A stretch of DNA of 64,000 bases, from the NCBI GenBank assembly GCA_023055355.1, contig JALJCS010000002.1:89987001-90051000 (forward strand), in the 5' to 3' direction. The stretch comes from Agelaius tricolor. Taxonomy: Eukaryota; Chordata; Aves; Passeriformes; Icteridae. The translations under genes and the position numbers were made by a program. Below, piece after piece: positions 1-9,770 of this stretch (position 1 is the stretch's first letter; each line of letters starts with the position of its first letter). Below the pieces are notes generated by a model that did not search any database, was not told where the DNA came from, and saw only the letters and a list, made by a program, of their open reading frames with translations.

Positions 1-2740
1 GTGGGGAAAACAAAAACAAAACCAATAAAAAAAAATAAAGAAAGCAAAAGAGCAGAATAAAAAGAAATACTTCATCAAAATATGTGTATCAATTTTTTAA
101 CCCTCAGGCAATGTAAGGAACTGTTATCTGTGGCATTTTGTTTATTGAAGACATTGCAGAAATGTACAATAATTTAAATATATATACATATATTATATAT
201 ATGTACATATATTGCAGGCATTCTTTTTAATCTAAAATTTGGTTGCATTTTGTTATTAGCAAAAATTTCAATATAAAATATTTGACTATATGTTTCTATG
301 TAGGGAACTCACCAGGGTTCCAGTTAATGGACTAGTTTGCATTGAAATATTACTATATAAAATCCTATTAAGGGCCATCCCAATAACTGGGCTTGATATT
401 TATATCCACACTTACTCTTACTTTTTTTGTTAGAATACAGAAATGCTTGTTAACTAAAATGAAAGAAATCATAGAATAGAATTAAGTGCATGAAAATGAA
501 ATAAATATATACTTCTGCTTAGCAATACAGCTTCCATAACAGGAACTCCTGTCCTGGATCTGAATATACAATATGGACCTCTATTTTTCCATCTTCAGAA
601 AGTTCTCTAAATTCTCTTTACACTTTTACTTTCTCTTTATATTTCATTTTCCAACTTCTGTAGAAAATTTTCTCTCTAGTGCTCAGTATATTATAATTCT
701 TGGAAAGTGCTTAAATATGACCTCCTTGTTCAAGTCCCTCTGCAAACACCGACTAATATTTAGATTGTGGCTCCGTATCTTGGCATGAAAATCTTCTGAT
801 CTGTCAAGATAAGCATCCCTGGCCACATGTCACAGCTCAGAGAAAGACACAGGCCAGGGACAGACCCACCTATGCTTTCACAACTGTGTTGTGTGATACA
901 GAAGGGCACATCAATCCAGTGTTTTTAGCCTCTAAAGCCTCTCTGCCCACATCATCCAGTGTTGCTGTTCCCTAAATTGCATTGAATAAGATCCAGTGAG
1001 CTGAAGTTTCTTGCACAGAAACTGCTTCCATACAGAAAATTACTAGGAAAGCATATGAGAATTCAGAGCAATTCAAGCAGAGCATTTGTGGCTTTGTCTC
1101 TCTCCTAAGCCTTCTGGAAATTCTTCAAACAGCTTGGAGTTTGTTCAATCCTGTGCTCCTGAAAATCTCCTGATTGTGGAAACTCCACTCAGATCCTGGG
1201 CATCCCCACTACAAAATGCAATACCTACAATTTCTAATGTTATTTCAAAATTGATCTGAAAAATTTGGGATCATGCTTAACAGTTTCTGAGAGTCAGAAA
1301 TTATCTGCCCAGTGTAGTTGACCAAGCTTGTTGATTCAAAGCCTGAGTACACAGTGCCATTTCCAAAAGCAGGATTTCTCCTGGGTCTGTCTGTGCAGCC
1401 AAGCCTCCTGTTTATCCTGACAGGATGTTCCTCTCTTCTGCCCCCTATAGCTGGTCAAAGAGGAGATCAACTCATCTTTTTTGGTTTAGAAAAGCCAAGA
1501 AAAAGCAAAGACAAAAAGGAAAATGCTAATATAACACAGTTACATACTGTGGATAGGGAGGTTTATATTACCTGAGCAGTCATGACAAGAAAAAAGATTG
1601 AGACTTTTAACAAGGCTATAGTTGAAAGAAACAATCCCAAACCTAAAAATACACATTTATTCATCTTCGTTGACTTTAAGCAAATAATTTGAGCTGCTGG
1701 ACATGGTTTCCCTGATTTAATAAAATATATTGAATGCAAAAAATGTCTGTAAGTAATTCCTTTCTTTTTTCCTGGGTTTGTGTTAATATTTGTCCCACTG
1801 CACTGAATTTATCTAAGACAGCTGTACCTTTAAATATGTAATTACTTTCTTTTGCCTACTGCTACAGACCTTTCCTTGGGGGAAAGGTATCAGAAGAACA
1901 GTTATCTGCATCTCGGATGAAGTGGAAAATTTAGTTGTAAGTGGCATTTACTGCTCTCTTCAGTAGCAATAATCCAACCATTGAAATGTTACTAAGATTG
2001 CTTCTTTTGACCCTTTTTAACAAGATCACAGCTGCCAGCATTTCAAGTACCCTTATCAACCAGACCCAGCAGTGGCTTCAGGAAAGGCATTACCTGATGT
2101 GGGAAGCTTTAAGGTGTCAGAAAGAGCCAATCAGCACCAGTACAAAGCAATTCTTATCAGAAATCCCTTGCTCTTTACTTTGTATGATTGCTCCCTTCCA
2201 TATTGAGGTGGGGGCTGTAAGAATGATTGGAGAAAGAGCTTTGTGAGTAATGTACAGGCGTTTTCTCTACATAAGTGTCTTTTATGAAACATCAACTTAT
2301 TAAAGCGGTTGCTGTAGTGTGTGCATTGGAGGCCCTGGGAGTGCAAAGCTTTCAGAGGTGAGGTTTGCAAAACACTGGGCAACATTTAAGGTGGTCAGAG
2401 CCAAAAAAATCAGTGGGTCCCATCAGGATGGTCTGTACAAAATTTCTACTGTAACACCAAAACCATGGAAATTTTCCCATTTTCTCATCTACTCAATTGC
2501 AGTGTCTCTCCATAATCAGGGGAGAGATAAATTGATACTACAGAAGAAGGTGAAAGTACTCCATGGTAGAAAATAACCTTTGTCAACATCAAAAAATAAG
2601 GATTGGAGAAGAAGCAGGTGTTGAGCACAATTAGCTCTCTAGGAACTCTTTCAAAGTTGAAAATTATAGCTTTTATAGACATCCAAGACTAGTAAGAAGT
2701 AGACAATTTAGGGAAACGTAATTTGAGTTTTCTATTTTAT
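1..2740. other. Gene-free AT-rich stretch
   Basis: I see no recognisable gene or repeat family here. The only notable local feature is a short TA/CA-rich alternating run near 175-215. The open frames (for example 1318-1575 and 1941-2246) show no recognisable domain and lack supporting context, so I treat them as chance. Confidence 0.6.
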
Positions 2741-4040
2741 CATAGAATCATGGAATATGCTGAGCTGTAAGGGACCCATCAGGATGTTCAACTCCTTGCC
2801 CTGCACAGGACACACCAAGAATCCCACCATGCACCAGAGAGCATTGTCAAAATGCCTCTTGAACTCTGTCAGGCTTGGTGCTGTGACCCCTTCCCTGGGG
2901 CACCTGTTCCAGTGTCTGAACACCATCTGGGTTGAAAACCTTTTCCTGATATCCAACCTAAACTTCTCCTGACTCAGCATCAGGCCATTTCCTTGAGTTC
3001 TGCTACTGATCACAAGAGTGAAAAAATACCTGCTTCTCTGCTGCCCCTCATGAGGAAGTTGAAGACTGTGAGCAATTCCCTCAGTGTGTTCTTCTCTAGG
3101 CTGAACAGACCAAGCGATCTCAGCTGCTCCTCCTCAGACTTTCTCTCGAGACCTTTCACAATCCTTGTTTCACTTTTATGGATGGTCTTTAATGGCTTAA
3201 TGTCTTTCTTATACTGTGGTACCCAAACCTCACACAATACTCAGGGTGAGGCTGCCCCAGTGCAGAGCAGAGCAGGACAATCCCTTCCCTTGCCAGGCTG
3301 GTGATGCTGTGCCTGATGACCCCAGGACAGGGCTGTCCCTCCTGGCTGCCAGGACCTGCTGACTCATGTTCAATTTGTCATCAACCAGGACCCCAGGTCT
3401 CTTCCCACAGAACTGCTCTTCAGACTCTCATTGCCCAGTCTGTCCACACAACCCAGGTTGTCCCATCCCAGGTGCAAAGTCTGGCACTTGCCCTTGTTAA
3501 GGGGTGGTCAAGGTCTCTCTGCAGGGCCTCTCTGTCTTTAAGGAAGTCAACATCTCCTCCCAAATCAGTGTCATCAGCAAATTCAATTAGTATTCCCTGG
3601 AGTCATTAATGAAGATGCTGAAGAGGACAAGGACAAGGATGGAGCCTGATGGAACCCCACGGGTGACAGGTCTCCAACTGATGTCACCCAACTCACTGCA
3701 ACTCTTTGTGCCTGACCTGTGAGCCAGTTGCTCACTCATCCCATAACACAGTTATCCAGCTTATGGAGACACTTTGTCCGACACTTTGTCCATAAGGATA
3801 CTTGTGAAAGTCCAAAAATATTTCATCTACTGCCTTTCCTCAATCAACTCTGGGGGTCACCCTTTTGTAAAAGGAAATTGGGTTTGACAAGGATTTTCCC
3901 CTCATTAAAATGGGGAAAATCCTGGCTGTGACTGAGGACTGCTTTGTCCTACAGGTGTTTTTCAGTATTTTCCAGAACAATCTTTTCCATGATTTTGTAA
4001 GATAGCAAAGATACTTCTCTGCTTCTCTCTCTTTTTTTTT
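2741..4040 (-). mobile_element. CR1 LINE, 5'-truncated, minus strand
   Basis: This is the longest LINE fragment in the window. The plus-strand sequence opens with CATAGAATCATGGAATATG, the reverse complement of the CR1 3' terminus, so the element reads on the minus strand and its 3' end is at the low coordinate. Moving inward comes the usual CR1 3' untranslated sequence (to about 3480), then decayed reverse transcriptase coding sequence. Read on the minus strand, about 3560-3530 retains a recognisable FADD catalytic-box remnant, and about 3655-3595 retains a GVP-G-S / LFSIFIND block typical of the CR1 reverse transcriptase. Stops and frameshifts interrupt it, so it is dead. A 12-bp unit (GACACTTTGTCC) is tandemly doubled near 3768-3792. 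The upstream limit near 4040 is blurred by a T-run at about 4032-4043. Confidence 0.88.
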
Positions 4041-4077
4041 TTTGCATGTTAGGGAAAGAATGGAAGCAGAAGTGTTT

Positions 4078-4350
4078 GTATTCATATGTCTTCATCTTTT
4101 TCTAGATTTCACCATAGTATTTGCTTTCTATGCTGTATATCTTGCAACTTTTACATGGATTAAATAATTTTAGGCTCTAATGCAAAATATTTCAAGATCC
4201 ATTGCTGAGATCCATCTTTTTCATGGCAAAGTGATAATGATTGATCATTCCATTATTGATTGCTAAGAAACATATTTTAATCTATTACTAATATTGTTAT
4301 TATTATTCAGAAAGTTTAAAAAATTTAAACAAATAATAATAAACAAATTC
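4078..4350. repeat. Unassigned ~270-bp direct repeat, copy 1
   Basis: This segment recurs in the same orientation at 5671-5938. Both begin GTATTCATATGTCTTCATCT and share long identical stretches such as TTTTACATGGATTAAATAAT. By eye there are roughly twenty substitutions over about 250 aligned bases, mostly transitions. It carries no open reading frame, is AT-rich and does not match a CR1 or LTR family I recognise. It follows directly on the decayed inner end of the CR1 at 2741-4040. It may be an uncharacterised interspersed repeat or one half of a local duplication. Confidence 0.85.
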
Positions 4351-5648
4351 ATATTTAACAGAAGTATTTTTGCATCATCTTCATAGTCCACTCATACATT
4401 TCTTATAAAAAATAAAAAATAAAGAGTAAGTTTTGTAGCCTGACAATACATTAATATTGAAGTCTGTTAATAAATGCAAAATTTTTTTTCAGATTGGATA
4501 TATTCTTATTATTTTAAACTTCTTGATGCATTGGGAATGTCATTCTACATAATTTTCAAGCAGTAATCAAAGGAATGGATGCAGAAATCATGTAGTATAG
4601 TTGAAAAACCTGAAGATGTCAACCTTAAGGCCCATGTAAGCTTACAACAGACAATGTTATGAATATCCACTAGAAAATAATGCTGCAAATAACATAGTCA
4701 AATACCTCTGATTTCTGAGATTGACTGACTATATGTTCCACCTTTTCAGAAAAGGGTCTTGGAGTCCTGGTAGACACCAAATCAAAAAAGAGCCAGCAAT
4801 GTGCCCTTGTGACAAAGAAATGTGTTCTGCAAGGTGAACCTGGCATTGTCTGGTACTGCCTGTGTGCAAAAATTTTGCATTATTCTCTAATTTGCTGAAT
4901 CTATCTCTAGAGTTCATGCCTGCTCAATACAGCAACATTCAAAGGATTTGTTTACACATTTAGTAAAGATCAATATGTTTTCAATATGCCTGGAATTGCT
5001 TAAGGAGCATCCTGAAAATATGATGCAAGATGAAAAATTGATTTGATGTGATTCTTGTGTGAGATCATCTATGAACTCATTGATTTTTGTTGGATGTCAA
5101 CTTTGCAAAATGCTTCTTAGAAGTTTTCAATTCTGAAACATCTGTGGTGAAATTAAAAGCCCACCTGAGTCAATAAAAAAGCTTTGATACCTTTCTGGTG
5201 TTGAAAATTTTACACAAGTGTACACATTTTTTAAAAGGAATAAATATATTAGCAACCATTGCACCCCTCCTTTACAGAACATATTTCCTATAGAACATTA
5301 TATGAGGTCCTTACAAATAAAAAGAAAAGGAAATGGGAACACTTCATATTTCTCTTGGAGTCATTAAAGCATTTTTTTGGAAAGGAAAATTAGTGATCCT
5401 TACTCAGGCTCTTCTATACAGTAATAGAAGAAATGGAGGATTCTAACTCATGCTTTTCAGAAGACAGAAATTTTAGTAATTCTTTCAAAGGGAAGAAGGC
5501 TTTTAACTTCCAAATAGTTTAGTCCTCTCAATAATCATAAACTGATCCTTCTCCTGAAGTTAAATAGCTAAAAAGACAGGAAGAAAGAAAAAATATCTGA
5601 AAGAAGATACCTAGATGAAAAAATTATCTTTTCCTTTTAGTCAAGTAG
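4351..5648. other. AT-rich spacer between the two copies of the 270-bp repeat
   Basis: The spacer contains one short plus-strand CR1 fragment (4738-4832) and otherwise unrecognised AT-rich sequence. I see no coding signal. Confidence 0.6.
4738..4832 (+). mobile_element. CR1 LINE internal fragment, plus strand
   Basis: The stretch reading GGTCTTGGAGTCCTGGTAGA, and the nearby GAGCCAGCAATGTGCCCTTG, match the CR1 segment that follows the reverse transcriptase domain (the conserved G-V-L-V-D-T and S-Q-Q-C-A-L words). Both ends are lost in unique sequence and there is no 3' tail. Only about 95 bases are recognisable. Confidence 0.7.
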
Positions 5649-5670
5649 TGTATTGGGTTTGCATGGAAAG

Positions 5671-5938
5671 GTATTCATATGTCTTCATCTGTTTCTGGGT
5701 GTCACCATGGTATTTGTTTTCTTTGCTGTATATCGGCAACTTTTACATGGATTAAATAATTTTAGGCTCCACTGTAAAATATTTCAAGATCCATTGCCAA
5801 GATCCATCTTTTTCACGGTAAAGTGATAATGACTGATCATTCCATTATTGATTACTAAGAAACATATTTTGATCTATTACTAATATTGCTATTACTATTC
5901 AGAAGTTTTTAAAAAATTAAACAAAACATCATAAATTC
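5671..5938. repeat. Unassigned ~270-bp direct repeat, copy 2 (inside an LTR)
   Basis: This is the same segment as 4078-4350, in the same orientation, with starts 1.6 kb apart. Its left edge abuts the first 22 bases of an LTR and its right edge precedes the continuation of that LTR by about 10 bases. That placement implies it arrived after the LTR. No clear flanking target-site duplication or poly(A) tail is visible, so the mechanism is open. Confidence 0.82.
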
Positions 5939-6279
5939 TATTTGCTTATAGTGGGGGGGCTGCAGGGGTGGCTTCTGTGAGGAGCCGCCAGAAGTTTCCC
6001 TCATGTCCAGCAGAGCCAATCCTTGGTGGTTCCAAGACAGACCCACCACCAGCCAGGACCATCAGTGACACTGGTAGTGAATCTGGCATAATGTACTTAA
6101 GAAGGGGGAATAGAGCTGCACAACAAAAGGCAAAGAAGGAGGAGTAAAAATATGTGAGGGAAACCCCCCTGCAGACACCAAAGTCAGTGAAGAAGACAAG
6201 GAGGTGCTGCAGGTGCCAGAGCAGAGATTCCCCTGCAGCACCTGACACAGCCCATGGTGAAGCAGCTGTGTCCCTGCAG

Positions 6280-6513
6280 CCTGGGGAGGTCCATGGGGAT
6301 GCAGAGATCCCCCTGCAGCCTGGGGAGGTCCATGGGGATGCAGAGATCCCCCTGCAGCCTGGGGAGGTCCATGGGGATGCAGAGATCCCCCTGCAGCCTG
6401 GGGAGGTCCATGGGGATGCAGAGATCCCCCTGCAGCCTGGGGAGGTCCATGGGGATGCAGAGATCCCCCTGCAGCCTGGGGAGGTCCATGGGGATGCAGA
6501 GATCCCCCTGCAG
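6280..6513. repeat. 39-bp minisatellite, six identical units
   Basis: Six tandem 39-bp units start at 6280, 6319, 6358, 6397, 6436 and 6475, each beginning CCTGGGGAGGTCCATGGGG and ending CCCCCTGCAG. I see no difference between the six. A degenerate partial unit precedes them (about 6262-6279) and a seventh breaks off after CCTGGGGA at 6514. The array is GC-rich in AT-rich surroundings. Because 39 is a multiple of three and the unit lacks stops in several frames, long false frames appear on both strands. On the plus strand the frame reads as a 13-residue repeat PGEVHGDAEIPLQ. The unit seems derived from a short motif native to the surrounding LTR. Confidence 0.97.
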
Positions 6514-6583
6514 CCTGGGGAAGACCCCACACTGCAGCAGAGGGATGCTGAAGGAGGCTATGACCCCATAAGAGGCCCGTGTC

Positions 6584-9362
6584 AAGGTGCCAGAGTTAAC
6601 ACATTAAGTCAATACATGAACTTTTATAGAATGAGGTATTTGAGTGTGTACTGCTCCCATTTGTCTCCTGTTGAAAACACACTACCTTGTAAAAATACAT
6701 AGGTGAATAAATAAATCAATAAAAATACATAGGTGAATAAATAAATCAACAAATAATAATCTTCAGCCACCCACAATTTTAAGAACAGAGAGCCAGCCTT
6801 CTGTGCTAAATGGTTGCTGTTATAGTTTCCTACAGTCTCAGCTGATGAATATTTATTAACTTGCTGAAACAGAAACAGCTTCAGCAAAAAAAATATTGGA
6901 CAGTCTGATACCTGAATGACTATGTCTGGTCTCAAGTGACTTTTCATAAGCTATTTGTGTGAAAATGCTTTCAGGCAAAGCTCGGGATTTTATTTGTCTT
7001 TTCTTTATGGGTTTCACTGTCATTAAATTAGAGACTTCGTCTCCTTTTGTTTTGCACATAGTTAGATTTATGCTTCACACTTTAAACATGGTTAGATATT
7101 CTGAAAGTAATACCTGAGCATATTCACTGATCAAATTTTCTATGTGTTCAGCTGGGATGCCAGAGGTTGGTTTGAAACATCCCTGATTTAAATCGGAGTG
7201 TAGAGTTGATTCAGGGTTTCATTCATTGCATATGAGTATTTTTAATTACTGGCTACCCTTTGAAAAAGAGGGATCCACAGCTCTTATCTTGATCAAAAAG
7301 TGGTCTGGTTGGACTACCTACTTCAACAGGATAGTGAATTGTAGTGGGAAAGATGTGCCAAAATACCTGGGAAGCATGATCCAGATGATAGTAACAGCAA
7401 TTAACTAGAAGATTTCCAGGGTCAGTACCATGGATTTATAGATTTTACTCCTGGAAACCTAGATAGGTGATAACACCAAGCTGCAGATGCTGTCCTCTGA
7501 CAAACCACCAAATTCAGCATTACAGAACTGACCTTAGCCCCCTTGAAGTTACCTCAGCAGTCCCCACTGTGGATGTGGAATCTCTCTCTCCCATAATTAT
7601 TATCCATTTTGGATCTAGCACAATGGAACAATGCAACTAAGAGTCATGATGAAGATCAGTCGAGAAAGGAAGAGAAAAGGAGTGTAACCATGAGAGTAAC
7701 TAGATTAGAACACATTTAAATATTCCTCTAAAATTTTTCTGCTGCTTTTTCTTCCAGGTGACAGAAATGGTCCTGACACCAAAATCTGATTTGAGTGGAC
7801 TGAAAGGTTTCTGCAGTTATATGTGATGGCTCCAAATCAGTTATTCTGATTTATACACAGAGTAAAGCCACTTGTCTGTAATCACTTGCCATGAGAATGG
7901 TCAGAATAGTAAAGTGATATGTAAGCACAAGCTGCCAGTGTACATCTGAGCATTTTATATCACTATTTCTGTCAGATTCTATCCCTTTCTATACCTTCTT
8001 TGCTGCCTCAACTGCTTAGAGAATTATGTCTTAGATTCAGTTTGGTGTGAAGGATTCTTCCTTCCCATCATCACAGTACCCAGTGAATAAGAATGGTTGG
8101 AAGCACCTTTAGATGAGGGAGATTTTAGAAAAATGACAAAGCACATATAGATTTTTGTTTGAAATATATTTCAGAAGACAAAAGTAAAACAAAACATGAG
8201 AGAACAAAACAACCACAACAAACAAATAAACAAACAAACAGAGATTTCAGAAGAGCAGAAAATTTTCCTTATGTCAAGTTTGGCACCCCAGTTCTATTAC
8301 CATGTATGAATGCTAGAATGGAATATTTTTATATGAATGTCTCATATAAAGAACATAGACATCATTGTGTTTTCAGCTTTATTTTTATCTGCAAGTAAGG
8401 AGGAAACTGGAGGGAACTTAAAAGAATTAAATAAATGCTCTGAACTGATCATATGCCCCAGGTGTTCAACTAGAGTCAATTAACTCCAAGTGATTATTTT
8501 CCTTAGTTGGTACACATTTAAAAGCTGTCTACATTTTTCCAGCACTACTAATAGAATTCTCTGAATTTGATTTATGTTTTGCACAACCTGTTGCTGCTTT
8601 TCCTTGAATTGCATATAGCAAATGTTCATATTCCACATGCTCTGCTTCCCAACAGGATGTACTTTGAACATATCAGCTCTGTAAATATGGTTAGCAATGC
8701 GTGGTTGGTCTATGCAGCAGAGCTTATTCAGAGAAAAAAGAAAAATTTAGTCTTCTTCATTGTTGCCTGTGAGTATTCAAGGCCAGTGGATTCATTTGTT
8801 TTCCATCTGCATCACTAGTTTCATTTTTTTAGGATAGGAAACATTTCAAATTACATACAAGATGTGCTGGTTGTTGATGTGCTTATCTGTGATTCAGCCT
8901 CATCTTCTGGTTTTTTTGTTTGTTTTTCTCTGGCCTGTTTTGAAATGAAGTTGCTTTGATTGTCTCACTAATAAGGAGAAAAAGCTCTAAGAGAGAGGTA
9001 AATCATATAATCCTATTTAAGTCAAAAGTGAGCTGAAATTGCCCACCAATGAGCAAAAATTTAGAGTGTTTATTTTGACCAGCAAGTTCTTTCTCCCTTT
9101 TTTATGCCATATAGCATGTAAATACAAATGCATTTGTGGCAATTAAAAAAAAAAAAAAAGAGATATCAGAAGTATGTTTAGTGGAGGCAAAAGATGAGGG
9201 TACTTTGCCTCCACTGATGGTACTTTTTCCCTCACTGACAACATGGATTGAGTGCATAGTTTAAACTCCAGGTGAGAGAGAGTGGATTTGACTGTAGGTA
9301 AACTACAGTCTCTGTGACTCTGCATCTTGTACTCTGTGTAATGAGTGAATCCTCAGACAGAT
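6584..9362. other. Gene-free stretch
   Basis: No gene is recognised. It holds the small tandem duplication at 6691-6750, an AAAC-type run near 8215-8245 and an A-run near 9146-9160. A faint CR1-like word (GATAACACCAAGCTGCAG, near 7467) is too short to call. Confidence 0.6.
6691..6750. repeat. 30-bp tandem duplication
   Basis: Two adjacent 30-base units, 6691-6720 and 6721-6750, both start AAAAATACATAGGTGAATAA and differ only at the last base. The unit ends in an AAAT-type microsatellite-like run, so replication slippage is the simplest explanation. Confidence 0.95.
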
Positions 9363-9770
9363 TCATAGAATCATAGAATATCCTGAGTCAAAAGAGACTC
9401 AAAAGGGTCTTCAAGTCCAGCTCCTGGCCCTGTGCAGGACATCCCAACAATCCCCCCGTGTGGCTGAGAGCATTGTCCAAACGCTTCCTGAGCTCTGTCA
9501 GGCTTGGTCCTGTGACCACTTCCCTGGGAAACCTTTTCCAGTGCCCAGCCACCCTCTGGGGGAAGAATCCTCTCCTAATATCCAGTCTAAGCCTACCTGG
9601 ACACAACTTGAGGCCATTCCCTTGACCCCTGTCACTGCTCACAACAGATAAGAGATCAGTGTCTGCCCCTCCTCTTCCCCTCATGAGAAAATTGTAACTA
9701 CAATGAGGTCCCTCAGCCTCCTCCAGGCTGAACAAGCCAAATGCCCTCATCCTCTCCTTGCATAGATCCC
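9363..9770 (-). mobile_element. CR1 LINE 3' fragment, minus strand
   Basis: The fragment opens with TCATAGAATCATAGAATATC, the reverse complement of the CR1 3' end. It continues through the family's 3' untranslated sequence, including GAGAGCATTGTCCAAACGCT, CTCTGTCAGGCTTGG and CTCCAGGCTGAACAAGCC. It resembles the 3' part of the CR1 at 2741-4040, which suggests the same or a neighbouring subfamily. The 5' side is lost near 9770 and no coding part remains. Confidence 0.9.

Larger units (their letters stand above)
5649..6583 (+). mobile_element. Endogenous retrovirus-type LTR, split by the 270-bp repeat and truncated
   Basis: The sequence TGTATTGGGTTTGCATGG at 5649 and the block from about 5948 (GGGGGGGCTGCAGGGGTGGC, then CTTCTGTGAGGAGCCGCCAG) match, from memory, consecutive parts of a common avian LTR-like repeat that I cannot name with certainty. 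Between them lies copy 2 of the unassigned 270-bp repeat. The rest runs through a TATA-like TACTTAAG near 6094, a purine-rich leader (about 6120-6215) and the 39-bp tandem array, and fades after the GAGGCCCGTG near 6575. No 3' partner LTR or internal retroviral genes are seen. The 182-codon frame at 6154-6702 is a by-product of the array. Confidence 0.65.

Noticed and set aside
6154..6702. 182-codon plus-strand frame, and long minus-strand frames at 5946-6532
   Set aside because: All owe their length to the 39-bp array, whose unit has no stop in several frames. They extend into LTR sequence with no known domain.
7430..7520. Possible CR1 reverse transcriptase fragment (GATAACACCAAGCTGCAG)
   Set aside because: Only about 18 bases resemble the CR1 'DDTKL' region and the flanks do not continue the match.
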